Origin: CAVYXZ01 sp963772595
GTDB lineage: Bacteria; Chloroflexota; Anaerolineae; Aggregatilineales; Phototrophicaceae
Assembly: GCA_963772595.1 (NCBI GenBank)
Contig: CAVYXZ010000009.1
Location: forward strand, 186,001 to 250,000
Length of the DNA: 64,000 nt
Direction of reading: 5' to 3'
Below the pieces are notes generated by a model. The model worked only from the letters and a program-made list of their open reading frames with translations. It was not told the DNA's origin and did no database searches. This document shows, in pieces, positions 1-7,895 of the stretch. How positions within the stretch are numbered: the first letter of the stretch is position 1; every line of letters starts with the position of its first letter. Made by a program: the position numbers and the translations under genes.

Positions 1-248
1 AGAAACTGCGTGCGAGATTCCCGCATCCAGGAGAAATACTGGATGTGGTCGGGGATGTTAATCATGATGCCCATAAACTGCTTATCCGGCGGCGCGCTGG
101 CATAGGCGTAAAGATGCGGCAGCGCGGTCACGGCCAGCACCAGCAGGATAAAGGCCGCGACAATCAGCCATTCACGGCGGCTGCTCGTAGCGCTGCGTGC
201 CTGAGGCTGCGCCTGTGCCGGGACCCCGGCGCTCGTCTGACTAAGCAT
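1..248 (-). CDS. Membrane protein, N-terminal part only (runs off the left edge)
   Basis: The leftward frame from an ATG at 248 stays open to base 1 (82 codons), so only the N-terminus is visible. It starts with about 27 polar residues rich in Ala, Gln, Ser and Arg. A single hydrophobic helix follows (EWLIVAAFILLVLAVTALPH, about residues 28-47), then an apparently extracytoplasmic stretch (YASAPPDKQFMGI, HIQYFSWMRES). This start resembles large multi-spanning membrane proteins found in polysaccharide loci, but the family cannot be named from this much. The ATG overlaps the end of the upstream glycosyltransferase gene (whose stop is at 241-243) by 8 bases, which indicates translational coupling and one operon. 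Confidence 0.6.
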   Translation of the reverse strand, partial: MLSQTSAGVPAQAQPQARSATSSRREWLIVAAFILLVLAVTALPHLYAYASAPPDKQFMGIMINIPDHIQYFSWMRESRTQF

Positions 249-1440
249 TCATCACCGCCTTGCGGACTATGCGTTCGATAAAGTCGGCCAACTGGCGGCC
301 AATGATGACCCAATCGTATTCGGTCTGGACCAGCGCGCGGCCTGCCTGCGCCACCTGCTCGCGCCGGGCCGGGTCGGCCAGCAGTGCGCAGACCTGCGCC
401 GCCATCGCCTCCGGCTCATCCGCCAGCAGAATATTCTCGCCGTCCGTCACGTGCAGCCCCTCCGCCCCCTTATGCGTGGACACGACCGGCGTGCCCAGCG
501 CCATCGATTCGAGGATTTTCAGGCGCGTGCCCCCGCCCGCGCGCAGCGGCACGACCGTCAGCCAGCTTGCGTGGATGGCCGGGTCAATCTCCGGGAGATA
601 GCCCGTGAAATGGACGCCCGGCTGTGCCGCCAGATCGCTGACATCCACCTGACCTGTGCCGCCGGTGACGCTAAAGCTCGTCTCCGGGTAGCGCTGGCGC
701 ACCAGGGGCAGCACCTCGCGGATGAAAAAATCGACCGCATCGTAATTCGGCCCATAGGTCACGGCCCCGGTGTAAATGAGGCTGAAAGCTTTCGGCTGGA
801 CCGCGCTGTCAGGGTGTTTATCGGTCGTATCGACTCCGTTCGGAATCACCTCGACGGGCGCGCCGCTGCCCAGGCGCTGTACACAATCGCGCTCTAACTC
901 GGAGACGACAGTCATGGCGACGCCGCTGTCCAGCAGGCTGCGCAGGGCGATCTCGACTTTGCGCAGCGTCAATTGGCCGCGAAAACGTGATGTGACGCTG
1001 CTGGCCTGCGCGACCTGATTGTAGAACGAACTGATTTCGATCTCTTCCAGCAGGCCAGGGGTGCTGCCGATGCGGCTCAGGTAGCGCAGTGTCTGCAACT
1101 GCGAGACGATGACCAGATCGCATCCCGGCGCGTACTGGGCCACCAGGGCCGCCATCTGGCCGCTGTAGACGTCGATCAGGTGGCGCGGCCAGCGCGACAT
1201 ATAGCCCAGCGTGGCCTTCAGGCTGTTGAAATCGTAGACCGGCTTATCGACTACCTCGACCTGCTGGCAGAATTCGCGCAAGTGCGCGATGTGCTCGGCG
1301 GTCGCTTCGCCTGACTCGGCAAAGCTCAACAGAATCACCTGATGCTGCTCGGCCAACTGTCGCAGCAGGTTATAAATGCGGATTTTCGACCCGTTGACCG
1401 CGGGATAGGGCCACCACCATGAGACGAACAGAAGCTGCAT
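241..1440 (-). CDS. Glycosyltransferase family 4 (GT-B fold)
   Basis: This 399-residue protein is a GT4-type glycosyltransferase. The N-terminal Rossmann half begins MQLLFVSWWWPYPAVNGSKI, the usual glycine/asparagine-containing donor/acceptor entry of GT-B enzymes. The C-terminal half has IYTGAVTYGPNYDAVDFF, HFTGYLPEIDPAI and the nucleotide-sugar site PLRAGGGTRLKILESMALG (about residues 300-320), followed by TPVVSTHKGAEGL. It would transfer a sugar from a nucleotide donor to a growing glycan at the cytoplasmic face. The donor cannot be told from sequence. Its ATG shares one base with the stop of the upstream GT2 gene, so the two are translationally coupled. The pair plus the downstream membrane protein look like part of an exopolysaccharide or O-glycan cluster. 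Confidence 0.9.
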   Translation of the reverse strand: MQLLFVSWWWPYPAVNGSKIRIYNLLRQLAEQHQVILLSFAESGEATAEHIAHLREFCQQVEVVDKPVYDFNSLKATLGYMSRWPRHLIDVYSGQMAALVAQYAPGCDLVIVSQLQTLRYLSRIGSTPGLLEEIEISSFYNQVAQASSVTSRFRGQLTLRKVEIALRSLLDSGVAMTVVSELERDCVQRLGSGAPVEVIPNGVDTTDKHPDSAVQPKAFSLIYTGAVTYGPNYDAVDFFIREVLPLVRQRYPETSFSVTGGTGQVDVSDLAAQPGVHFTGYLPEIDPAIHASWLTVVPLRAGGGTRLKILESMALGTPVVSTHKGAEGLHVTDGENILLADEPEAMAAQVCALLADPARREQVAQAGRALVQTEYDWVIIGRQLADFIERIVRKAVMNA

Positions 1441-2348
1441 CAGATTGTCGTTTGCCCAAAGTTACCCAGTGAATAGTCTTTGATCGCGCGCAGTGTTACC
1501 GCCCGCAGGTGCCGCCGGTCGCGCCAGCGCGGGCGCAGCGTCCAGCTTATCAGGCTGCGGCCATATTCGCTCAGCGTGTACAGCCAGCTTCCCAGCCCGG
1601 CCTGTGTATCGTGCAGAAACAGCAGCCGGTTGCGGACCATATAATAATGTGTCAGCGGAGAGGTCGCCCGCGCCTCAATCGAAATCTTGTGCCAGAGCAT
1701 CGCCTGCGGCACGTGGACGATTTTATACCCGGCCCGTGACGCCCGCACACACCATTCGGTCTCTTCATAATACATGAAGAACTGCTCGTCCAGCAGACCC
1801 ACTGTCTCCCAGACTTCGCGGCGCGCCAGCAGGGCGCAGCCGGTCACGAACTGGACTTCGCGCGCTTCGGTGCCAAACTGGCCTTTGTCCTCGCTGCCGA
1901 TAGCGGTCATGGAGGTGGTGCCGCGCTTCCAGTCGATGTCGCCCCCGGCAGACCAGACCACGTGTGGCTGCTCGTAATAATAGATCGTCGGCCCGGCCAC
2001 GCCGATCTTCGGGTCCTGCACCATCGCCGTGACCATCTGGTCGATCAGATCCGGGGCCACAATGGTATCGTTGTTCAGCAGCATGACGAAATCGGCCCCG
2101 GCCTCCAGCGCGTGGCGGATGCCGATATTGTTGCCACCGGTGAAGCCCAGATTCGCCCCCGTTTCGATCAATTTGATCTGCGGAAACTGGCTGCGAATCG
2201 ATTCGACCGAGCCATCGCTCGAATCGTTATCGACCACAATCGTATACGCCCGGCTGTAGGTCAGCAACTCCAGTGAGCGCAGACAATCAAGCGTATCTTC
2301 CCGGCTGTTGTAGTTGAGAACGATAATAGCGATGGTAGGCAGAGCCAT
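1440..2348 (-). CDS. Glycosyltransferase family 2 (rhamnosyltransferase-like)
   Basis: A GT-A fold glycosyltransferase of about 302 residues. It opens with PTIAIIVLNYNSREDTLDCL, followed by VVDNDSSDGSVESI and GANLGFTGGNNIGI. The metal/donor motif is LLNNDTIVAPDLID, and the acceptor-side block is FVTGCALLARREVWETVGLLDEQFFMYYEETEWC (order as in WbbL-like rhamnosyltransferases). The frame is open upstream to 2393. I prefer the ATG at 2348 because family members begin a few residues before the IIVLNYN strand and because GAAGG lies about nine bases before it. It is the first gene of the leftward glycan operon. Confidence 0.88.
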   Translation of the reverse strand: MALPTIAIIVLNYNSREDTLDCLRSLELLTYSRAYTIVVDNDSSDGSVESIRSQFPQIKLIETGANLGFTGGNNIGIRHALEAGADFVMLLNNDTIVAPDLIDQMVTAMVQDPKIGVAGPTIYYYEQPHVVWSAGGDIDWKRGTTSMTAIGSEDKGQFGTEAREVQFVTGCALLARREVWETVGLLDEQFFMYYEETEWCVRASRAGYKIVHVPQAMLWHKISIEARATSPLTHYYMVRNRLLFLHDTQAGLGSWLYTLSEYGRSLISWTLRPRWRDRRHLRAVTLRAIKDYSLGNFGQTTI

Positions 2349-2393
2349 GCGAAAAGCCTTCAGCGGTCCAATTTTCAACATGCTAGAAGCCAT

Positions 2394-2771
2394 GCCTTGC
2401 GTGTGACTAAATGTGCCCTTTCAGGCGCTGAGCGGCCCGCCGCCGGGGGTGAATCGCTTGTAACATGATGTATCAAATTTGTTATATTACAATATTGTTT
2501 GATTGGCGTTAGCCAAGATTCGTTATACTGGCAGAGAAATTACAAAATACATTGCTCTATGGATAATTTGTTACAGGTTTGAGTACAGTTTGTGGAAAAT
2601 AGGGGGAAACGTGACAAAATCCGTCATAAGTTTATAAATCGTATAAAAATAGTTTAGTTACGGTCTAGGTTGTGTCGCATATCTTGACACAACTCCGTAA
2701 TTTTTCATATAATTTTTTCATTCGTGGGTTTGCTCTTTAATCGTGGCTCAATTATATTAAGGTCAGCAAGC
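2394..2771. other. AT-rich intergenic region between divergent operons
   Basis: This 378-base gap separates the leftward glycosyltransferase operon from the rightward yceD-sigma factor operon. It is clearly more AT-rich than the surrounding coding DNA. It contains the strong rightward promoter listed separately and a weaker TTGATT / TATACT pair around 2499-2529 with a 19-base spacer. No open reading frame, tRNA or repeat was seen in it. Confidence 0.6.
2684..2713 (+). promoter_or_regulatory. Sigma-70-type promoter for yceD-sigma factor operon
   Basis: TTGACA at 2684-2689 and TATAAT at 2708-2713 are both perfect consensus hexamers, 18 bases apart. The expected start near 2720 leaves a leader of about 50 bases before the GTG of yceD. 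AAGG at 2759-2762 serves as ribosome binding site. Confidence 0.8.
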
Positions 2772-3300
2772 GTGAGTGCTTCTAACCATCCCTATGTAAG
2801 CAGACGTGTTCTCAAACTGAACGTCGGCTTTCTTCTTAATGATGGCCCTGGTCACAGCCACCTGACCGAGTTTGATGTGCCCCGTGTCCGGGTCGATGAC
2901 GACCTGGAACTGGTTTACATTCGCGGCCCGCTGCGCCTCAGCCGGACTAAAGAAGGCATCCTGGTACAGGGCCAACTGCTGGTCGGCACAGAGAGCGAAT
3001 GCAATCGCTGCCTCGAACCCACATTTCAAGAGCTTCGAATCGAAATCGAAGAACTGTACAGTTATCCAGCTCTGGCCGATGTGGAATTCAGCCTGCAGGA
3101 GGATGCTATCCTTGACCTCGCGCCCCTGCTGCGTGCTGAAGTCCTCATCGTGAACTCGCGCGGAGTTGTTATGTCGTCCTGATTGTCGGGGCCTATGCCC
3201 GGAATGCGGCTGCAATCTCAACACCACGCAATGTGACTGCGCTGCCGACAACATCGATCCGCGATTGGCCGGGCTAAAAGAATTGCTAGACCAAAAGTGA
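2772..3300 (+). CDS. yceD: YceD/DUF177 family protein, one apparent frameshift
   Basis: DUF177 (YceD) proteins are small cytoplasmic proteins linked to ribosome and rRNA metabolism in other bacteria. The body (residues from MSASNHPYVSRRVLKLNVGF through the first Cys motif, TESECNRCLEPTF) is in one frame. After EVLIVNSR near 3160-3170 the family's C-terminal signature continues one frame over: LCRPDCRGLCPECGCNL, then CDCAADNIDPRLAGLKELL, with a stop at 3298-3300. Without correction the frame would end at 3182 and lose the CxxxCxxxCxxC zinc-like cluster. A one-base indel at about 3155-3175 is the simplest explanation. I chose the GTG at 2772 for its AAGG spacing, rather than a GTG at 2724. The gene lies 25 bases before the sigma factor gene. 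In many bacteria rpmF follows yceD, but here it does not. Confidence 0.82.
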
Positions 3301-3325
3301 TGCTAGGTTCACAGGGGGTCCCGTC

Positions 3326-4420
3326 TTGATCGAGTACGATAACTCAACGAATTCGCAGTATGATATGATGCCGGAATTTGGAGATGATTTTATGGCTGAT
3401 GACGAGGAGGATAGTTTCGACGATTCTTTTTTTGCGGATGATGATCTGCTCTTTGACGATGATTTTGAAGATGACGAAATAGAACTTGAAGAGGAAGAGA
3501 GTGACCTGGGGGTGATGGCCTCCAGCGACACCATCGGTCTCTATCTCAAAGAGATGGCACGAGTGCCGCTGCTTTCCACTGAAGAAGAAGTCGAACTGGC
3601 GATGCGCCTGGAAGCGGGCCTGGATGCCGAGCGCAAGCTCAAGCGCAAGCCGGATAGCAAGCGAGCGGTGGAATGGAAATTCCTGGTCGATGACGGCAAG
3701 GCCGCGCGCGAACATCTGATCAAGGCCAATACCCGCCTGGTGGTTTCGATTGCCAAACGTTACATGTGCCGGGGCGTCCCCTTTCTTGACCTGATCCAGG
3801 AAGGCAACCTGGGCCTGATGAAGGCGGTCGAGAAGTTCGATTATCGCCGGGGCTACCGCTTCAGCACCTATGCGACCTGGTGGATTCGTCAGACGATTAC
3901 CCGCGCGATTGCCGACCAGGGCCGCACCATTCGCGTGCCGGTCCACATGAGCGACCGCATCCGCCGTCTCTACCGCGTGGCGCGCGAGCTGGAACAGGAA
4001 TATGGGCGCAAGCCCACCGCCGAAGAAATCGCCAAAGAGATGGAAATGGAACCGCGCAAGGTACAGTGGATGCTGCGCGTAAGCTGGCAGCCGCTGAGCC
4101 TGGAGCATCCGGTCGGCGAGGACGAGGACAGCGAACTGGGCAATTTCATCGAGAACGACAGCGCCCCGACCCCCTCCGATTGGGCCGAAAGCAACATGGT
4201 GCGCGACAAAATCGAAGAGGTCCTGGCGACGCTGACCCCGCGCGAAGCCCGCATCCTGCGCCTGCGCTTCGGCCTGCAAAATGGCCGCGCCTATACGCTG
4301 GAAGAGGTCGGCCAGAAATTCGGCCTGACGCGCGAACGCATTCGCCAGATCGAAGGCCGTGCCCTGCGCCGCCTGCGTCACCCGCGCCGCAGCCGCCACC
4401 TGCGCGATTATTTGAGCTAG
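3326..4420 (+). CDS. sigA: RNA polymerase sigma factor, SigA/RpoD type
   Basis: A 364-residue sigma-70 family protein. A very acidic N-terminus (about residues 17-60, runs of D and E) replaces a classical region 1.1. Region 1.2 is DTIGLYLKEMARVPLLSTEEE. Regions 2.1-2.4 run from LIKANTRLVVSIAKRY through FLDLIQEGNLGLMKAV and FSTYATWWIRQTITRAI. Region 3 includes GRTIRVPVHMSDRIRRL. Region 4.2 ends with YTLEEVGQKFGLTRERIRQIE. These are the full determinants for -10 and -35 recognition, so it is a group 1 or 2 factor and not an ECF type. The start is a TTG at 3326 with AGGGGG seven bases upstream; an ATG at 3365 is the alternative. It is co-transcribed with yceD from the promoter at 2684 and is followed by an intrinsic terminator. 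Confidence 0.93.
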   Translation: MIEYDNSTNSQYDMMPEFGDDFMADDEEDSFDDSFFADDDLLFDDDFEDDEIELEEEESDLGVMASSDTIGLYLKEMARVPLLSTEEEVELAMRLEAGLDAERKLKRKPDSKRAVEWKFLVDDGKAAREHLIKANTRLVVSIAKRYMCRGVPFLDLIQEGNLGLMKAVEKFDYRRGYRFSTYATWWIRQTITRAIADQGRTIRVPVHMSDRIRRLYRVARELEQEYGRKPTAEEIAKEMEMEPRKVQWMLRVSWQPLSLEHPVGEDEDSELGNFIENDSAPTPSDWAESNMVRDKIEEVLATLTPREARILRLRFGLQNGRAYTLEEVGQKFGLTRERIRQIEGRALRRLRHPRRSRHLRDYLS

Positions 4421-4452
4421 AATTCCCTCTTTCTCACCCGCATGATGATCGT

Positions 4453-4481
4453 AGGGGCACAGGACACTGTGCCTCTTTTTT
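4453..4481 (+). terminator. Intrinsic terminator after the sigma factor gene
   Basis: The hairpin GGCACAG-gaca-CTGTGCC (4456-4462 with 4467-4473, extendable by flanking G/C-T pairs) is followed by a run of six T. It lies about 30 bases after the sigma factor stop. The stem also matches the GTAGGG-CAC palindrome family found elsewhere in the window, so a mobile palindrome may have been adopted as a terminator. Confidence 0.7.
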
Positions 4482-4561
4482 ATAACGTTCTACCGACTCG
4501 TCTCTCGCTTGTCCAATCGTGAATCGGTGTACAATCGACCTGGACGAGTTGAGGATGACCT

Positions 4562-6187
4562 ATGCGCCCCTTACTGCTGCTGTGTGTGTTCCTGCTGGCG
4601 GCCTGCGCCATCGCGGAGGATTCGAATACACCGCCCCAGCAAGCCGCCCAGCCGCCGCGCTCTGCATCTGCCGTTACCCGCACGCCGGTGCCCACCCCTG
4701 GCCTGGAACCCGCGCCCCGGCTGCTCACGCCTGACAATACCGAGACGGTCCAGGTCGATCAGGGGGTCATGCTGGCCTGGGACTGGTACCGCGCCCTGGA
4801 ACCAGGCGAGATTTTCGAGATTCTGGCCGGACGGCCTGGCGAACCGCTGGCCTACCTGTCGTACAGCCAATCCACTGTATTGAACGTCACGCCCCTGTTT
4901 TCAGCCATGCCTGCCGGGCTGTATACCTGGACGGTGCAGGTCGTCAAGAACGATACCGTCCCCGGCAGCGAAACGCAGCCGATCAGCGAGGCCGCCCCCG
5001 GTTTCACGGTCGAGTTCCGGGGCAGCCGCGTGCCGACGCCGACGATCACCCAGGCCGCGCCCCGCCCGACCAGCGCGCAGAGCGACAGCCAGACCCCCGT
5101 GCCGCAGCGGATACCCGAATCAATTGACCAGCTTACAGCCTTTGTGGCCGAGGGCTTCCAGATACAGTTCTATGCGCACACCCAGCAGAGCGGCAACACA
5201 GTGATTCTCTTTGGGCCGGATGACGACCTCTACGTGTTGAACATCAACGGGCAGATCCGCCGTCTGGTGGATGCCAACGACGATCACTTCGCCGAAAGCC
5301 AGCAGATTCTCTATGAGAACGCGGAAGACGACCTGGACCACGCGGTCGGCCTGGCCTTTCAGCCGGAGACTGGCAAGTTGTATGTCTCTTACGCCGGGCA
5401 CGTCGGCATCCTGAACGACAGGGACGGTAACGGCAGCTTCGACAGCGTGACCTCAATCATCGGCAATCTGCCCGCGCGCGCCTATCTCGACCACTCGAAC
5501 AACGGCATCGCCTTCGGGCCGGATGGCAAGCTCTACGTCGCCATCGGTGCGACCACCGATCACGGCCCGCTTCAGCGCCAGTACGAGGCCAGCATTCTGC
5601 GCATGAACCCGGACGGCAGCGCGCCGGAAGTCTTCGCTACCGGCTTCCGCAATCCCTATGATCTGGCCTTCACACCTGACGGCGACCTGTTTACAGCGGA
5701 CACCGCGCCGACTCAGTTGAACCGGACGCTGCGCTTTCTGCCGCCAGAGGAACTGGACTACGTCCAGGCGGATCAGGATTACGGCTTCCCGCACAGCTAC
5801 GGCGATCTGATCCCGGCGGGCGATGACAGCCTGCCCTCCGTGACCGAGTTTTACCCCTCGGTAGGGACCGCGGGCCTGACCTACTACGCTGGCGACGGTT
5901 TCCCGGCCCAGTTCCGCGATGGCATCTTCCTGGCGCTGCGCGGCAGCGATGCGCTCGACCCGGTGAACGGCTTCGCAGTGGTTTTCGTGCCGCTGACGAA
6001 GGACGCCGATGGCGCTTACAGCGGTGACTGGCAGCCCTTCATCCAGTTCAGCCAGGGCCTGGACCCGCTGCCCAGCCCAGTGGACGTTACCGTCGGGCCG
6101 GATGGCGCGCTCTACATCGCTGAATGGAACTCCGGCGACATCTACCGCGTGATCTATTCCGGTCCGCGCGAGGAGGCGGCAGAGTAG
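4562..6187 (+). CDS. Secreted lipoprotein with PQQ-type sugar dehydrogenase-like beta-propeller
   Basis: 541 residues. The N-terminus MRPLLLLCVFLLAACA is a lipoprotein signal with lipobox LAAC (Cys at about residue 16), so the protein should be anchored on the outer face of the membrane. A Pro/Thr/Ala-rich linker (about 17-60) leads to an Ig-like segment and a second Pro/Thr linker (about 150-190). The catalytic-type domain (about 195-535) has propeller blade motifs such as NGIAFGPDGKLYVAIGATTDH, TGFRNPYDLAFTPDGDLF and VDVTVGPDGALYIAEWNSGDIYR, as in glucose/sorbosone dehydrogenase (GSDH) relatives. Whether PQQ is bound cannot be told. The ATG follows GAGG by about eight bases. It appears monocistronic. 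Confidence 0.82.
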   Translation: MRPLLLLCVFLLAACAIAEDSNTPPQQAAQPPRSASAVTRTPVPTPGLEPAPRLLTPDNTETVQVDQGVMLAWDWYRALEPGEIFEILAGRPGEPLAYLSYSQSTVLNVTPLFSAMPAGLYTWTVQVVKNDTVPGSETQPISEAAPGFTVEFRGSRVPTPTITQAAPRPTSAQSDSQTPVPQRIPESIDQLTAFVAEGFQIQFYAHTQQSGNTVILFGPDDDLYVLNINGQIRRLVDANDDHFAESQQILYENAEDDLDHAVGLAFQPETGKLYVSYAGHVGILNDRDGNGSFDSVTSIIGNLPARAYLDHSNNGIAFGPDGKLYVAIGATTDHGPLQRQYEASILRMNPDGSAPEVFATGFRNPYDLAFTPDGDLFTADTAPTQLNRTLRFLPPEELDYVQADQDYGFPHSYGDLIPAGDDSLPSVTEFYPSVGTAGLTYYAGDGFPAQFRDGIFLALRGSDALDPVNGFAVVFVPLTKDADGAYSGDWQPFIQFSQGLDPLPSPVDVTVGPDGALYIAEWNSGDIYRVIYSGPREEAAE

Positions 6188-6321
6188 CAAGCGAAGCGGT
6201 CCAGCGCTTCTGTCTGGGGCGTTTCTTTGCGTGTGAGTTCCAGCAAACTCCAGTGCTGAGCAATGAGCGCTGAGGCAAAGCCTTCCCTTCACCGAGCAAT
6301 CAGAAACAATCTTTACAGTAC

Positions 6322-6430
6322 AACCTCACCCCTAAATCCCCTCTCCAAAATGGCGAGAGAACTTCTAGCGCCGGTTTGCTCCCCCTCGCTATAGCGCAGC
6401 GGCATGGAGAGGGGGCCGGGGGGTGAGGTT
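6322..6430. repeat. 109-bp inverted-repeat (MITE/REP-like) element
   Basis: The ends form an inverted repeat, AACCTCACCCC (6322-6332) with GGGGTGAGGTT (6420-6430). Inside it CCCCTCTCCA (6338-6347) pairs with TGGAGAGGGG (6405-6414). No coding potential is seen. It sits between the converging lipoprotein gene and the leftward GT2 gene. The 'ACCCCTAAATCCC' style of the arms resembles the two repeats at 7794 and 63027. Confidence 0.7.
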
Positions 6431-6458
6431 AACGAACACCAATGCATATTGCAGATTG

Positions 6459-7277
6459 TCAGGTCCGAAGCTTGGCCTTCAGCCACATGCCCGCCAGCAG
6501 CGGACGTGACAGCAGCCACAGCAGCCCGCGCGCATGGAACCGTGATGCTTGCGCGTGTAGATCAGCAGATCGCGGTAGTAGATGCGCGTCGCACCCCAGT
6601 GCTGCGTGACGGCCTTCTCGTGATGGGTGATATAGCTCCCAGACAGGAAGCGAAAGCGCCCTCCGGCGAAGCGCTGCGCCAGATCGTCTTCGGGGAAATA
6701 GAGCCGCAGCGACTCGTCCAGCCGTAAGTCCGCGCGCCGCATCAGCAAGCAGGAACCGGGCATGACCTCGACATCGCGGTCGCTGTCGCGCGCCCAATCA
6801 CCGTACCACAGCCGGGTGTTGACGCGCTCGCGCCAGCCGCGCAGCAGTAGACCCAGCGGCGTGTGATTCAGCAGCAGCGCCATATAGCTCGACCGCCGCG
6901 CACAGGTCCGCTGAAGGCGGTCATCCGGGTAGCGCATCTGCATCGTCGCGCCGCGATACTCCGGCTGCGTCTGCATGAACTCGACCAGAGCCAGCCAGCG
7001 CGTCCGGCTGCGGCACGGTATCCGGGTTGAGCAGCAGCACGTAGTCACCCTGGGCGGCATCAATGCCGATATTGTTCCCGGCGCAGAACCAGCGGTTTTC
7101 CGGCTGCGGCAGATAGATCATCTGCGGGAATTCAGCGGGTAGACCTGCCGCGCTGCCGTCGTTATCCACGACGATGACCTCCGGTTGAAGCGTGCTGTTC
7201 GCCAGGGCCGTCAGACAGGCGCGCAGATAGGTCTCGCTGCGGTAGTTGACGATCACGACGGACAGTTCAGGACTCAA
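6459..7277 (-). CDS. Glycosyltransferase family 2, two apparent frameshifts
   Basis: A GT-A glycosyltransferase spread over three frames. The N-terminus (from 7277) reads MSPELSVVIVNYRSETYLR, then VVDNDGSAAG, RWFCAGNNIGIDAAQGD and LLNPDTVPQPD. Near 7000 it shifts into the frame reading LALVEFMQTQPEYRGATMQM, then VMPGSCLLMRRADL and YFPEDDLAQRF (the E/D pair typical of the acceptor site). Near 6530 it shifts again to RGLLWLLSRPLLAGMWLKA, ending at 6459. The restored protein is about 270 residues, normal for rhamnosyltransferase-like GT2 enzymes. Its start overlaps the 3' end of the GNAT gene by 11 bases, so GNAT and GT2 are one leftward unit. The breaks are more likely sequence errors than decay because the conserved order is intact. 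Confidence 0.78.
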
Positions 7278-7716
7278 ACAGCATCCCCATCAGCAGCAGG
7301 TCCTTGAATTCGCCCTCTTTCCAGAAGGCGGCGCGCTGGCGGCCCTCATGCTCGAAGCCGAGCTTTTCATAGAGCGCGATGGCGGGCAAATTGTCGGCGA
7401 AGACCCACAATTCCAGCCGGTGAACCTCCGGGCTGCTCCTGGCCCAGTCGATCATCGCCTGCATCAGCGCCATGCCGATGCCCTGGTGCCGCAACTCGCG
7501 CCGCACGGTGACGCCCAGTGTGCAGGTGTGCAGATAGCCGCGCTCCCCGGCATTGCAGGTCGCCACGCCGACGATCTGGCCCTCCAGCTCGGCCACCAGA
7601 AACAGGCGGTCATCGGCGTGGGCCGCCCTGGCGATCACGACCTGTTCTTCGTCGAGGGTGTAGCGAAAGTCTGCCGCCGAGGCCATGGCGATGCCGTTGT
7701 TCGGCTCGTCCGCCAC
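7267..7716 (-). CDS. GNAT family N-acetyltransferase, 5' end disturbed by a repeat
   Basis: The 149 residues from a GTG at 7716 cover most of a GNAT fold: VAELEGQIVGVATCN, the acetyl-CoA loop LGVTVRRELRHQGIGMALMQAMIDWA (motif A, R/QxxGxG/A), and the C-terminal LELWVFADNLPAIALYEKLGFEHEGRQR. It would acetylate a small molecule or a protein N-terminus. In-frame codons upstream spell RVRKARTEDAAAIIAHVKR, the normal beta1-alpha1 start of the family, but no ATG or GTG lies in that frame before a TAG inside the repeat at 7794-7895. An ATG at about 7784 is one frame away. Either a frameshift or arrival of the repeat has displaced the true start. Confidence 0.78.
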   Translation of the reverse strand: MADEPNNGIAMASAADFRYTLDEEQVVIARAAHADDRLFLVAELEGQIVGVATCNAGERGYLHTCTLGVTVRRELRHQGIGMALMQAMIDWARSSPEVHRLELWVFADNLPAIALYEKLGFEHEGRQRAAFWKEGEFKDLLLMGMLFES

Positions 7717-7793
7717 CCGCTTGACATGGGCGATGATCGCCGCTGCGTCTTCCGTGCGCGCTTTCCGAACGCGGAGAAGTGCATAAAGTTTAG

Positions 7794-7895
7794 ACCCCTA
7801 TCCCCAGCCCTTCCCCCGAATTCAGGGGAAGGGAGCAAACCGCAGTGTATGTTTTAAGTCCCTCCTCGAATTCGGGGAGGGATTTAGGGAGGGGT
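7794..7895. repeat. ~102-bp palindromic repeat, copy 1
   Basis: An imperfect inverted repeat. The left arm starts ACCCCTATCCCCAGCCCTT and the right arm ends GATTTAGGGAGGGGT. Each half has its own GAATTC-centred hairpin (CCCTTCCCCCGAATTC..GGGGAAGGG and CCCTCCTCGAATTCGGGGAGGG). A nearly identical copy of 101 bases lies at 63027-63127. This copy supplies the last ~30 codons of the methyltransferase gene and borders the 5' end of the GNAT gene. Confidence 0.8.

Noticed and set aside
2499..2529. A second rightward promoter, TTGATT / TATACT
   Set aside because: Spacer of 19 and non-consensus -35, and a much better promoter lies 180 bases downstream. Kept only as a note.
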